A stretch of DNA of 64,000 nt from Oleiagrimonas sp963821885 (GTDB lineage Bacteria; Pseudomonadota; Gammaproteobacteria; Xanthomonadales; Rhodanobacteraceae), in NCBI GenBank assembly GCA_963821885.1, contig CAWGFN010000004.1, positions 186,001-250,000 of the forward strand, in the 5' to 3' direction. Shown here one piece after another: positions 38,362 through 47,133 of this stretch. Position 1 is the first letter of the stretch. Each line of letters begins with the position of its first letter. The notes under the pieces are model-generated. The model saw only the letters and a list, made by a program, of their open reading frames with translations. It had not been told where the DNA came from and ran no database searches. Made by a program: the position numbers and the translations under genes.

Positions 38362-39741
38362 ATGACCCGAGGCAAGCGCATCTACGCCCTGGACACCAAC
38401 GTGCTGCTGCATGACCCGACCGCCCTGTTCCGCTTCGAGGAACACGACGTGTTCATCCCCATGACCGTGCTGGAGGAACTGGACGAAAAGAAGAAAGGCG
38501 GTTCGGAAGTGGCACGCAACGCGCGCCAGGCCAGCCGTTTCCTCAACGAGCTGATCGAGCGCGGCAACGGCGCCAGCATCGCCGAGGGCCTGGAGCTGGT
38601 CAGCCCGCAGGGCCTGAACCTGCGCCGTGACGACAAGGTCGGCCGCCTGCACTTCCAGCAGCGCGCCGAACGCACCAACGGCAAGGCCGACAACCAGATC
38701 CTGGCCGCCGTGGAGGAACTGCGCCAGCAGCATCCGGACACGCCCGTGGCGCTGGTGACCAAGGACATCAACCTGCGCATCAAGGCGACCATCGCCGGGA
38801 TCCACGCCGAGGACTACGAGAACGACCGCGCGCTGGACGATTTCTCCCTTCTGTACACCGGCTCGACCGAACTGCCCGGGGACTTCTGGGACCGCCACCC
38901 CGAACTGCGCTCGTGGACCGAGAAGGGTCGCACCTGGTACGAGGTCGCGCCGGGCGAGGACGAGTCGTGGCACCCCAACCAGTGCCTGTACCTGCCCGGC
39001 GACAACAGCGTCGAGCTGCGCGTGATCGAGGTCGCCGAGGACAAGGCGAAGATGGTGCTGATGGACGACCACGCCCACGCCAACCACAACGTCTGGGGCA
39101 TCGCCGCGCGCAACCGCGAGCAGAACTTCGCCCTCAACGTGCTGATGGACCCGGAGATCGACTTCGTCACCCTGCTCGGCAACGCCGGCACCGGCAAGAC
39201 CCTGATCACCCTGGCCGCCGGCCTGGCCCAGGTGATGGACCAGCAACGCTACCGCGAGATCATCATGACCCGCGCCACGGTCTCGGTGGGCGAGGACATC
39301 GGCTTCCTGCCGGGCACCGAGGAAGAGAAGATGACGCCGTGGATGGGCGCGCTGACCGACAACCTGGAAGTGCTCACCAACGCCGAGGAAGGCGGCAGCT
39401 GGGGCCGCGCGGCCACCAACGACCTGCTGGCCTCGCGCATCAAGATCCGCTCGATGAACTTCATGCGCGGGCGCACCTTCCTCAACCGCTACCTGATCAT
39501 CGACGAGGCGCAGAACCTCACCTCCAAGCAGATGAAGACCCTGATCACGCGCGCCGGCCCCGGCACCAAGATCGTATGCCTGGGCAACGTCGAGCAGATC
39601 GACACGCCGTACCTGACCGAGACCACCTCGGGCCTGACCTACGCCGTGGACCGCTTCAAGGACTGGCCGCACTCGGCGCACGTGACGCTGCGCCGCGGCG
39701 AGCGCTCGCGGCTGGCCGACTTCGCGGCCGAGGCGCTTTAG
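38362..39741 (+). CDS. PIN-PhoH family protein (PhoH2-type RNase/ATPase)
   Basis: 459 aa. The N-terminal PIN nuclease domain (about 1-150) starts with YALDTNVLLHDP, with acidic residues at D9 and in EELDEKKKG and ALVTKDINLR. The C-terminal PhoH ATPase domain (about 230-455) has Walker A GNAGTGKTLITLAA and Walker B YLIIDEAQNLTSKQM. Mycobacterial PhoH2 with this layout is an RNA helicase and RNase. The start at 38362 is the ATG following TGCGAGGTTCGTGC. A heptad-repeat array begins directly after the stop. Confidence 0.88.
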   Translation: MTRGKRIYALDTNVLLHDPTALFRFEEHDVFIPMTVLEELDEKKKGGSEVARNARQASRFLNELIERGNGASIAEGLELVSPQGLNLRRDDKVGRLHFQQRAERTNGKADNQILAAVEELRQQHPDTPVALVTKDINLRIKATIAGIHAEDYENDRALDDFSLLYTGSTELPGDFWDRHPELRSWTEKGRTWYEVAPGEDESWHPNQCLYLPGDNSVELRVIEVAEDKAKMVLMDDHAHANHNVWGIAARNREQNFALNVLMDPEIDFVTLLGNAGTGKTLITLAAGLAQVMDQQRYREIIMTRATVSVGEDIGFLPGTEEEKMTPWMGALTDNLEVLTNAEEGGSWGRAATNDLLASRIKIRSMNFMRGRTFLNRYLIIDEAQNLTSKQMKTLITRAGPGTKIVCLGNVEQIDTPYLTETTSGLTYAVDRFKDWPHSAHVTLRRGERSRLADFAAEAL

Positions 39742-39743
39742 AA

Positions 39744-39868
39744 CGGGACCCGGGACCCGGGACCCGGGGCTCGGGGCTCGGGACTCGGGACTCGGGACTC
39801 GGGACTCGGGACTCGGGACTCGGACTCGGGACTCGGGGCTCGGGGCTCGGGGCTCGCCGCTCGCCGCT
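39744..39868. repeat. GGGACCC/GGGGCTC/GGGACTC heptad tandem array
   Basis: About 17 heptads starting 3 bp after the phoH-like stop, with a switch from GGGACCC to GGGGCTC to GGGACTC, one unit shortened (CGGACTC), and CGCCGCT repeats at the end. Confidence 0.9.
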
Positions 39869-39924
39869 CGCCGCATCCGGAGCGTAAACTAGGCGGCACC
39901 GATCCTCGCCCACCCCTGCGCCCC

Positions 39925-40861
39925 ATGCCCCTCACCCCGCGCCTGATCCTGTTCCTCGTGTTCGCCGTGTTCGTGCTGTGCGTGCTGGCGGTGCACCTGC
40001 GCGGCCGCGCGAAGCTGCGCTTCGACCGCCAGCTGGTGGATCACTCGGCGCTCTTCGCACCGTACAACCTGTTGATGTACGCGTTCTCGGCGGTGCCCGC
40101 GCGCCCTATACTCGACCGTGCGGGCTTCCCGCAACTGGACCTGCTGAAGGACCACTGGAAGGACATCCGCGAGGAAGCGGCGCACCTGTTCGACCAGGGC
40201 TTCATCCGCGCCGCGGAAAAGAAGAACGACGCCAGCTTCAACTCCTTCTTCAAGCAGGGCTGGAAGCGGTTCTACCTGAAGTGGTACGGCGAGCCCCTGC
40301 CCTCGGCCGAGGCGCTGTGCCCGAGGACGGTGGAACTGCTGAACCGCCTGCCCGACGTCAAGGCGGCGATGTTCGCCCTGCTGCCGCCGGGCAGCAAGCT
40401 CAACCCGCACCGCGACCCGTTCGCCGGCTCGCTGCGCTACCACCTGGGCCTGATCACGCCCAATTCCGAGGACTGCCGCATCTTCGTCGACGGCCAGGTG
40501 CACGCCTGGCGCGACGGCGAGGACGTGGTGTTCGACGAGACCTACGTGCACTGGGCCGAGAACAGGACCGACCAGACCCGCGTGATCCTGTTCTGCGACG
40601 TGGTGCGCCCGCTGCGCACGCGCCTGATGCAGGGCTTCAACAAGCCGCGTCAGCGCCTTCATGGGCCGCATCACCGCCTCGCCCAACGAGGAGACCGACA
40701 GCACCGGCCTGCTCAACCGCCTGTACGCGCTCAACCACAGCTTCGGCCAGCGCAACAAGGCCCTCAAGCGCCGCTGGCCGCGGACCTTCCGCGCCGTCAA
40801 GTACGCGCTGATCGTGATCGTGCTGTGGGCCATCTTCCTGGCCCCGCGCCCGTTCGCCTGA
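39925..40861 (+). CDS. lpxO: aspartyl/asparaginyl beta-hydroxylase, LpxO-like (apparent 1-bp insertion)
   Basis: Fe(II)/2-oxoglutarate-dependent hydroxylase. The core has HRDPFAGSLRYHLGLI and HWAENRTDQTRVILFCDV, the latter with the second iron-binding His. N- and C-terminal transmembrane helices (residues about 5-25 and YALIVIVLWAIFLAP at the end) match LpxO, which 2-hydroxylates lipid A acyl chains. Frame breaks at 40645-40646: removing one C (AAGCCGCG to AAGCGCG) restores the continuation RVSAFMGRITASPNEETDS, giving 311 aa. The aspartyl beta-hydroxylase family has other members, so lpxO is a good guess rather than certain. Confidence 0.75.
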
Positions 40862-40868
40862 GCCGCGC

Positions 40869-41289
40869 ATGGCCGCGCTGTCGCCGTTCCACCTGGCCTT
40901 CCCGGTCGACTCGCTGGAAAAGGCGCGCGCCTTCTACGGCGACCTGCTGGGCTGCCCCGAGGGCCGCTCGTCCGACGCATGGGTGGACTTCGATTTCTTC
41001 GGCCACCAGATCGTCGCCCACCTGGCGCCGGACAGCCGGCGTGCGCCATCACAACGCGGTGGATGGCGACGCCGTGCCGGTGCCGCATTTCGGCGTGGTG
41101 CTGGACATGGCCGACTGGCAGGCCCTGGCCGAACGCCTGCGCGATGCCGAAACGCGCTTCGTGATCGAACCGCACACCCGCTTCGCCGGCCAGCCCGGCG
41201 AGCAGGCCACGATGTTCCTGCTCGACCCCTGCGGCAACGCGCTGGAGTTCAAGGCGTTTGCAGACCGCAGCCAGCTGTTCGCTCGCTGA
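40869..41289 (+). CDS. VOC (glyoxalase/dioxygenase) family protein (apparent 1-bp insertion)
   Basis: 139 aa when corrected. The first half reads PFHLAFPVDSLEKARAFYGD, with a metal-ligand His, and GHQIVAHLAPDS. After an extra C at 41036-41037 the frame resumes with HHNAVDGDAVPVPHFGVVLDM, containing the second ligand, and ends with FLLDPCGNALEFKAF, with the last Glu. It looks like a single-domain VOC dioxygenase-like enzyme; the substrate is unknown. It lies 8 bp after the LpxO-like gene. Confidence 0.72.
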
Positions 41290-41423
41290 TCCATCCGCCG
41301 TATCCGGCCGTCCCACCGCAGGACGGACCCTGTCCACCGACTTTACGGGTCCGCCCGGAGCCTGAGCCTCCGCACGACCCGGCGGGAGGGGTTGAGCCGC
41401 ACAACTGAGGCGTCACCCCCGCA

Positions 41424-41450
41424 ACCCGGACAAGCGAAGCGCTTCCGGGG
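41424..41450. repeat. REP palindrome
   Basis: ACCCGGACAAGCGAAGCGCTTCCGGGG, diverged copy of the CCCGGATAAGCG REP family, inverted relative to the copy at 41489-41523. Confidence 0.65.
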
Positions 41451-41488
41451 CATCATCATCCATGTCCGCAAACGCCACATCTGGAAAA

Positions 41489-41523
41489 CCCCGGATGCGG
41501 CCTGCGGCCTTATCCGGGCTACG
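41489..41523. repeat. REP palindrome (GTAG end right)
   Basis: CCCCGGATGCGGCCTGCGGCCTTATCCGGGCTACG. Together with 41424-41450 it fills much of the 324-bp stretch between the VOC gene and the peroxiredoxin terminator; nothing else is seen there. Confidence 0.75.
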
Positions 41524-41613
41524 GGCTGACAACGCGCAACGCATGCCCTGGCCACCGACGTCGGTCCATCACCGTAACCCGGTCAAGTGGGGCACCAAGG
41601 TCCGCGCCTCCAT

Positions 41614-41643
41614 GAAAAAAAGGCGGAGACCTCGGTCTCCGCC
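41614..41643 (-). terminator. rho-independent terminator of the peroxiredoxin gene
   Basis: Minus strand stem GGCGGAGACC/GGTCTCCGCC with 2-nt loop and seven T, 24 bp after the peroxiredoxin stop. Confidence 0.9.
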
Positions 41644-41666
41644 CGTTGCAAGACATCATTTCTGCC

Positions 41667-42320
41667 TCACAGGTCCTTCTTGCAGAAGTACCAGTCGGTG
41701 CACTCGTAGCCTTCGTGAATACGCTTCTCGGCGTCTTCGGCCGTGCCCGGCGGGGGCACGATGACCTTCTCGCCCGGCTGCCAGCCCTCCGGCGTGGCTA
41801 CGGCGTTCTTGTCCGAGGTCTGCAGTGCCGTGACCAGGCGCACGAACTCGGAAATTGAACGGCCATTGGTCATCGGATAGTAGACCATGGCGCGCAGGAT
41901 GCCCTTGTCGTCGATAACGAAAGTGGCGCGTACAGCCGAAGTATCGGCGGCTCCCGGGTGGATCATGCCGTAGGACCGGGCGACCTTCATGCTCAGGTCC
42001 TCGATGATCGGAAACGGGATCTCGACGCCGAACTTCTCCTTGATGTTGCGCACCCAGGCGACGTGCGAGTAGTAGCTGTCGATGGACAGTCCCAGCAGCT
42101 CGCAATTGAGCTTCTGGAACTCCGGGTGGGCCTTTGCGAAGGCCATGAACTCCGTGGTGCATACCGGCGTGAAATCGGCCGGATGGGAGAACAGCACCAG
42201 CCACTTGCCCTTGTAATCCGAAAGCTTGCGGACGCCATGCGTGGTCTTGGCCTCGAAGTCCGGTGCCGGCGCGTTCAGCTGCGGCATGCCCGGGTTCTGG
42301 ATCTGGTTTTCGTGGTTCAT
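41667..42320 (-). CDS. 1-Cys/Prx6-type peroxiredoxin
   Basis: 217 aa. Peroxidatic Cys in SHPADFTPVCTTEFMAFAK; the long C-terminal domain includes PEGWQPGEKVIVPPPGT and ends with CTDWYFCKKDL, the extra Cys pair of archaeal-type Prx6 enzymes. It reduces hydrogen peroxide and alkyl hydroperoxides. An OxyR operator lies 77 bp upstream of the start, and a terminator follows the stop, so it is a single-gene OxyR regulon member by inference. Start ATG 42320 has AGGAGC upstream. Confidence 0.93.
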   Translation of the reverse strand: MNHENQIQNPGMPQLNAPAPDFEAKTTHGVRKLSDYKGKWLVLFSHPADFTPVCTTEFMAFAKAHPEFQKLNCELLGLSIDSYYSHVAWVRNIKEKFGVEIPFPIIEDLSMKVARSYGMIHPGAADTSAVRATFVIDDKGILRAMVYYPMTNGRSISEFVRLVTALQTSDKNAVATPEGWQPGEKVIVPPPGTAEDAEKRIHEGYECTDWYFCKKDL

Positions 42321-42364
42321 GAGGTTGCTCCTGGAAGGTGGGTTGCAGGGACGGGCTTCACGAC

Positions 42365-42396
42365 ACCTATATTAGATCTTTATAATATTTATTCCA
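42365..42396 (-). promoter_or_regulatory. AT-rich peroxiredoxin promoter
   Basis: The stretch between the OxyR box and the gene is strikingly AT-rich for this genome. The best -10 is TAATAT at about 42369-42374 (minus strand); the -35 at 17-bp spacing is poor (CTGGAA) and abuts the OxyR box, as in activator-dependent promoters. Confidence 0.5.
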
Positions 42397-42433
42397 GGCA
42401 ATATTTCCTATCCATTCGATAGCCTATGCCTAT
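42397..42433 (-). promoter_or_regulatory. OxyR binding site
   Basis: Minus strand ATAG-N7-CTAT-N7-ATAG-N7-TGCC. Three of the four tetranucleotides equal the OxyR consensus ATAG-N7-CTAT-N7-ATAG-N7-CTAT with exact spacing. Position directly upstream of the peroxiredoxin promoter supports function. The oxyR gene is not in the window. Confidence 0.8.
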
Positions 42434-42715
42434 TGAATTACCGGTTCGCCGATACGGAGATTCCCCACCACGAGCGCCACCTGCAGCCCACCCCGCGCCA
42501 CACCAGGCCAGGCGGGCGATGAGAGCAGCACCGTCCAGAACAGAACGTTGACCGGCACGGCAACCGCATCGACGGCAATGCATCGTTGTCGAGTGCGGAT
42601 GCACACCTGCCACGCCCTGAGTCGTGCAACGGGCTCGAGCCCTTCCCCGGCGGGAACCGGGACAGCGCACCGCCGCCAACACGCGCAACGGCTAGACCGT
42701 GCCACCGCCGGACAC
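42434..42715. other. gene-free stretch between OxyR box and terminator
   Basis: About 280 bp in which I see no gene, RNA or repeat. Minus-strand open frames cross it but do not resemble a protein I know. Confidence 0.4.
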
Positions 42716-42747
42716 GAAAAAGGCCGCGGATCGCTCCGCGGCCTTTT
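42716..42747 (-). terminator. rho-independent terminator of the isocitrate dehydrogenase-like gene
   Basis: Perfect 13-bp stem AAAAGGCCGCGGA/TCCGCGGCCTTTT with 4-nt loop TCGC; on the minus strand followed by TTTTTCG. It could work in both directions. Confidence 0.9.
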
Positions 42748-42773
42748 CGTATTCGCGCGATGGCGGAAGCGGC

Positions 42774-43784
42774 TCAGCCCTTCACGCGCTCCACCAGTGC
42801 GTCGGCGAAGGTTTCCGTGCTGCCCTTGCCGCCCAGGTCCGGCGTGGTGCGGTCGGCGGCGGCGAGGGTCTCGCGGATGGCGGTGCGGATCTTCGTGCCC
42901 TTCTCGACCATGCCCAGGTGATCGAGCATGTCGGCCGCGGCCAGCAGCAGCGCGCAGGGATTGGCCACGCCCTTGCCGGCGATGTCCGGAGCCGAGCCGT
43001 GCACGGCCTCGAAGATGGCCGCCTCGGCGCCGATGTTGGAGCCCGGGGCCAGGCCCAGGCCACCGACCAGGCCGGCGCACAGGTCGGAGATGATGTCGCC
43101 GAACAGGTTGGTGGTGACGATCACGTCGAACTGCTCCGGACGCATCACCAGCTGCATGCAGGTGTTGTCCACGATCAGCTCGTTGAACTCGATCTCCGGA
43201 TATTCCTTGGCGATCTCGCGCGCCACGTTCAGGAACAGGCCCGACGTGGTCTTCATGATGTTGGCCTTGTGCACCGCGGTGACCTTCCTGCGGCCCTTGC
43301 TCCTGGCCATCTCGAAGGCGTAGCGCACGATACGGGTGGAGCCGCGGCGGGTGTTGCGCACCATCGAGGTCGCGGTCTCGCCGTCCTCGGACAGCGTCTG
43401 GCCCTCGGCCATGTACGCGCCCTCGGTGTTCTCGCGCACGGTGATGATGTCGATGTTGTCGAAGCGCGCCTTGGTGCCGGGGAAGCTGATCGCCGGACGC
43501 ACGTTGGCGTAAAGGTCGAAGTGACGGCGCAGCTGCACGTTGATCGAGGAGAAGCCGCCGCCGACCGGCGTGGTCAGGGGGCCCTTCAGGGCGATGCTGT
43601 GGCGGGCGATGGCGTCCAGCGTGGCCGCCGGCAGCAGCTCGCCGTGCTTGTCCAGCGCCACCATGCCGGCGTCGACGAAGTCGTATTCGAGGCCGCAGTC
43701 CAGCGCGTCGAGCACGCGAAGCGTGGCGGTCATGATCTCCGGGCCGATCCCGTCCCCGCGGATCACGGCGATGGTCTTGCTCAT
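42774..43784 (-). CDS. NAD-dependent isocitrate dehydrogenase-type enzyme (isocitrate/isopropylmalate dehydrogenase family)
   Basis: 336 aa beta-decarboxylating dehydrogenase. RGDGIGPEI at the N-terminus, NVRPAISFPG, RENTEGAYMAEGQ (substrate loop) and LFGDIISDLCAGLVGGLGLAPGSNIG (Mg-binding region) are family hallmarks. The ENTEG rather than ENTGG/RELTGG loop and lack of leu genes nearby favour NAD-dependent isocitrate dehydrogenase over LeuB. Homoisocitrate dehydrogenase is an alternative. Single gene, own terminator. Confidence 0.82.
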   Translation of the reverse strand: MSKTIAVIRGDGIGPEIMTATLRVLDALDCGLEYDFVDAGMVALDKHGELLPAATLDAIARHSIALKGPLTTPVGGGFSSINVQLRRHFDLYANVRPAISFPGTKARFDNIDIITVRENTEGAYMAEGQTLSEDGETATSMVRNTRRGSTRIVRYAFEMARSKGRRKVTAVHKANIMKTTSGLFLNVAREIAKEYPEIEFNELIVDNTCMQLVMRPEQFDVIVTTNLFGDIISDLCAGLVGGLGLAPGSNIGAEAAIFEAVHGSAPDIAGKGVANPCALLLAAADMLDHLGMVEKGTKIRTAIRETLAAADRTTPDLGGKGSTETFADALVERVKG

Positions 43785-43904
43785 GGGGAAACTCCTTGGG
43801 CGGCGCGCCAAGGCGCGCAGGTGGGGGCGCCGCGTCGCACCCGACGCCGCGGCATCAGCCCACCATTATAGCGCGAATCGGCGACGGCCCGGCCGCGGGG
43901 CCGC

Positions 43905-44255
43905 TCAGGCGCCGGCAGCCTCGGCCTCGTCCAGCGCGTCGACGGCGCGCCGCAGGTGCGGGATCACGATCGAACCGCCCACCACCAGGCCCACCTGGAA
44001 GACCTCGAAGAACTCCTCGCGGGTGACGCCGGCGGCGTGCGCCTGGTCGATGTGGTAGCGGATGCAGTCGTCGCAGCGCAGCACCAGCGAGGCCACCAGG
44101 CCGAGCATCTCCTTGGTCTTCACGTCCAGGGCGCCGTCGCGGTAGGTCTGCGAATCGAGCGAGAAGAAGCGCCGCACCACCTGGTTGTCCTGTTCCAGGA
44201 TGCGCTGGTTCATGCGCTCGCGGAAGGCCGCGAAATCCTCGTTCCCACCGCTCAT
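43905..44255 (-). CDS. carboxymuconolactone decarboxylase/AhpD-like protein
   Basis: 116 aa CMD-fold protein with CDDCIRYHIDQAH (CxxC and His of AhpD-type active site). AhpD members reduce peroxiredoxin AhpC; a peroxide-defence role next to glutaredoxin is plausible but inferred. ATG 44255 overlaps the glutaredoxin stop (ATGA), so both are one operon. Confidence 0.82.
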   Translation of the reverse strand: MSGGNEDFAAFRERMNQRILEQDNQVVRRFFSLDSQTYRDGALDVKTKEMLGLVASLVLRCDDCIRYHIDQAHAAGVTREEFFEVFQVGLVVGGSIVIPHLRRAVDALDEAEAAGA

Positions 44256-44515
44256 GCGCCGGACTCCAGGATCTCGGCCAGCTGGCCGCTGCGGTCGGCG
44301 GCGGCGAGGTCGTCGAAACCGCCCACGTGGACGCCGTTGATGAAGATCTGCGGCACCGTGCGGCGCCCCTGGCTGCGCTCGAGCATCTCGGCCAGGCGCG
44401 CCGGGTCGGTGTCGATGCGGATTTCCTCCCATTCCAGGCCGCGGGCTTCGAACAGGTTCTTGGCCGCCACGCAGTACGGGCAGAAGGCGGTGGTGTACAT
44501 CTGGATGTCGGACAT
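44252..44515 (-). CDS. grxC: glutaredoxin 3 (GrxC)
   Basis: 87 aa thioltransferase. Active site TTAFCPYCVAA (CPYC near residue 12) and GSH-binding TVPQIFINGVHVGGFDDL. First gene of the glutaredoxin-AhpD-like operon, divergent from bepA. Confidence 0.92.
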   Translation of the reverse strand: MSDIQMYTTAFCPYCVAAKNLFEARGLEWEEIRIDTDPARLAEMLERSQGRRTVPQIFINGVHVGGFDDLAAADRSGQLAEILESGA

Positions 44516-44700
44516 GGTGAAACGGTTCCCCGGAGGTTCATGCGCACCCGTCCAAGATGGGATGCTTGCGGCCGATTCACAAGCCCCGGCGACGCACCCG
44601 CCGCGCTGGCCGCTGAACCGGGGCTGGGGTATCGTGGTCCAAGCCCCATCGGTCGCCCGCCACGGGCGGCCCACGGCCCGAATCGACGTCCCTGACTGAC

Positions 44701-46368
44701 ATGCATCCACGCTCATTGCTCCTTGTCCTGCTGGTCGCCGGCATCAGCTTTGCCGCTGGCGCGCAGGAGCGCGTCAAGCTGCCCGACCTGGGCAGCTCGG
44801 CCGATGCGCTGATCTCGCCACAGGAGGCCTCGCGGTACGGCGCCTCGATGCTGCACCAGATGCGCGGCATGGACCTGGTCCTGGACGACCCGCAGGTCGA
44901 CCAGTACCTCAACGATGTCGGCTACCGACTGGTCGCCTCCAGTTCCGATCCGAAGCAGAAATTCAGGTTCTTCGTGGTCCGCGACCCGGAAATCAACGCC
45001 TTCGCCGCCCCCGGCGGCTACATCGGCGTCAATTCGGGCCTGATCGTGCTGACCCGCGACGAGAGCGAACTGGCCGCGGTGATGGCGCACGAAATCGGCC
45101 ACGTCGCGCAGCACCACCTGGAGCGCGCCTTCGAGGCTTCCAAGAAGGACGCGCCGTTGATGGCGCTGATCCTGCTGGGCGCGATCGCCGCCGGCAGCTC
45201 CGGCCACAACAGCGGCGACGCCGGCATGGCGGTGCTGGCCGGCGGCCAGGGCCTGATTGCCCAGCGCCAGATCAATTTCACCCGCTCGGACGAGGCCGAG
45301 GCCGACCGCGTCGGCATCCAGACCCTGGCCCGCGCCGGCTACGACCCCGAGGCCATGGCCGGGTTCTTCCAGCGCATGGAGGACACCCTGCGGCCGGGCA
45401 GCGGCGGCGTGTCGGTGCCGGAGCTGCTGCAGACCCATCCGGTGACCGCCGCGCGCATCAGTGACGCCAGGGCCCGCGCGCGGGTGCTCGAGGAGCAGAT
45501 GAAGAAGCAGGCGTTGCCGCGGATCAGCACCGCCCAGCTGGCCGACAGCACCGTGCCGCTGCCGTTCGTGAAAACCCCCGACTCCCTGGTCCCCACGTCC
45601 ACTGAAGCGGGCCACGATTCGCTGCGCTTCAAGCTGATGCGCGAGCGCGTGCGGGTGCTGGCCGGCGATCCCAACAAGCTGCTGGACTACTACGCCGGCA
45701 ACCTGTCCCGAAAGGATTTCGACACGCCGTCCAACCGCTACGGCTACGCCCTGGCCCTGACCCGAAGCGGCCAGCCGGCGAAGGCGGTCGAGCAGCTGGC
45801 GCCGCTGCGCAGGCAGCTTCCCGACAACCTGCCCATTCGCCTGGCCATGGCCGATGCCCGGTTCCAGAGCGGCCAGCAGTCGGCCGCCATCGCCAGCTAC
45901 GCCGCGATGGCGGCCAATGCCCCGGACGACCACGCCGTGGCCGAGGCCTACGCCCGCGCCGTGACCCAGGGCGGCACGCGCCAGCAGGCACGCAAGGCCG
46001 AGACGATGCTGCGCCCGATGCTGGACGCCAGCGAGGACCCCAGCCTCTACACCAGCTACGCCCGCGCCAGCGAGAAGGCCGGCATGGCGGTGCGCGCCGG
46101 CGAGGCCTATGCCTACGCCAGCTACCTGTCCGGGCGCCCGTTCGATGCCATGCAGCAGTTCCGCCGCCTGCTGCAGCGCCCGAACCTGAACTACTACCAG
46201 CGCGCCCGCATCAACGCCCACATCGCCGAATTGACCCCGCTGCTGATGGAATTGCGCAAGCGCCGGGTGCAGACTCCCGACCACAACCCGGACGGTTCGG
46301 GCGCCGGTGACGGCGACAACGGACTGGCCGACGCGGCGCACTGGTGTTTCACCCTGTCATGCAAATGA
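44701..46368 (+). CDS. bepA: periplasmic M48 metalloprotease BepA-like with TPR domain
   Basis: 555 aa. Signal peptide (MHPRSLLLVLLVAGISFAAGA). The M48 protease domain carries HEIGH (VMAHEIGHVAQHH, near residue 132) and the third zinc ligand in DEAEADRVGIQ. Following residue 330 is a helical TPR region (SGQPAKAVEQLAPLRRQL). Like E. coli BepA it probably checks LptD and BAM assembly. The C-terminal tail is extended and rich in Asp/Gly, ending WCFTLSCK, which I do not know from the family. Confidence 0.87.
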   Translation: MHPRSLLLVLLVAGISFAAGAQERVKLPDLGSSADALISPQEASRYGASMLHQMRGMDLVLDDPQVDQYLNDVGYRLVASSSDPKQKFRFFVVRDPEINAFAAPGGYIGVNSGLIVLTRDESELAAVMAHEIGHVAQHHLERAFEASKKDAPLMALILLGAIAAGSSGHNSGDAGMAVLAGGQGLIAQRQINFTRSDEAEADRVGIQTLARAGYDPEAMAGFFQRMEDTLRPGSGGVSVPELLQTHPVTAARISDARARARVLEEQMKKQALPRISTAQLADSTVPLPFVKTPDSLVPTSTEAGHDSLRFKLMRERVRVLAGDPNKLLDYYAGNLSRKDFDTPSNRYGYALALTRSGQPAKAVEQLAPLRRQLPDNLPIRLAMADARFQSGQQSAAIASYAAMAANAPDDHAVAEAYARAVTQGGTRQQARKAETMLRPMLDASEDPSLYTSYARASEKAGMAVRAGEAYAYASYLSGRPFDAMQQFRRLLQRPNLNYYQRARINAHIAELTPLLMELRKRRVQTPDHNPDGSGAGDGDNGLADAAHWCFTLSCK

Positions 46369-46443
46369 GGCAAAGTGTCATCGCGTGGTAACACTGGGAC
46401 GCTGCAATCATCCCGACACAGCCATGACACAGGTACCCAAGGC

Positions 46444-47133
46444 GTGCACAAGCGCATCCTGATCGTCGAAGACGAAGCCTCGATCCGCGACATGGTGGCC
46501 TTCGCCGTCCGCAAGGCGGACATGGAGCCCATCCATGCCGAGGACGTGCAGGCCGCCCAGTTGGCCATTGCCGACACCGTGCCGGACCTGATCCTGCTCG
46601 ACTGGATGCTGCCCGGCACCAGCGGCCTGGAGTTCGCCCGGCGCCTGCGCCGCGAGGAGCTGACCCGGGAAGTCCCGGTCATCATGCTGACCGCGCGCGG
46701 CGAGGAGATGGACCGCGTCAACGGCCTGGAGGCCGGCATCGACGACTACGTGGTCAAGCCATTCTCGACCCGCGAGCTGATCGCCCGCATCAAGGCCGTG
46801 CTGCGCCGCAGCCACGGCGACGACGAGGCCGGCATGATCGAGATCGGCGGCCTGCGCCTGGACGGCCCGGCGCACCGCGTGTTCGCCGGCGAGGATCCGG
46901 TGCGCATCGGCCCCACCGAATACCGCCTGCTGTACTTCTTCATGACCCATCCCGAGCGCGTCTACTCGCGCTCGCAGCTGCTCGACCACGTGTGGGGCGG
47001 CAACGTGTACGTCGAGGAACGCACCGTGGACGTGCACATCCGCCGCCTGCGCAAGGCGCTGGAGCCGTGGCAGCTGGACAACCTGGTGCAGACCGTGCGC
47101 GGCGCCGGCTACCGCTTCTCGGGCAACGTGTGA
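46444..47133 (+). CDS. phoB: phosphate regulon response regulator PhoB
   Basis: 229 aa, exactly the E. coli length. Receiver domain (1-120): phosphoacceptor Asp in LILLDWMLPGTSG, Lys in VVKPFSTREL. OmpR/PhoB-type DNA-binding domain in the rest (EERTVDVHIRRLRKAL, GAGYRFS). The GTG start 46444 matches family length; the upstream open frame begins inside the control region. Direct repeats TGTCAT (46354 and 46375) and GACACA (46415 and 46426, 11 bp apart) resemble loose Pho-box parts. Overlaps phoR. Confidence 0.94.
   Translation: MHKRILIVEDEASIRDMVAFAVRKADMEPIHAEDVQAAQLAIADTVPDLILLDWMLPGTSGLEFARRLRREELTREVPVIMLTARGEEMDRVNGLEAGIDDYVVKPFSTRELIARIKAVLRRSHGDDEAGMIEIGGLRLDGPAHRVFAGEDPVRIGPTEYRLLYFFMTHPERVYSRSQLLDHVWGGNVYVEERTVDVHIRRLRKALEPWQLDNLVQTVRGAGYRFSGNV

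Noticed and set aside
41290..41613. Gene between the VOC gene and the peroxiredoxin
   Set aside because: The stretch is filled by REP palindromes and a terminator; open frames have no protein character.
42434..42715. Small membrane protein on the minus strand ending in LVVGNLRIGEPVIQ
   Set aside because: No start codon with ribosome binding site and the frame runs through the OxyR box; not protein-like at the N-terminus.
46354..46431. Pho box upstream of phoB
   Set aside because: Repeats are spaced 21 bp or have the wrong half-site (GACACA); similarity is too weak to call a site, so it is only mentioned as a finding to test.
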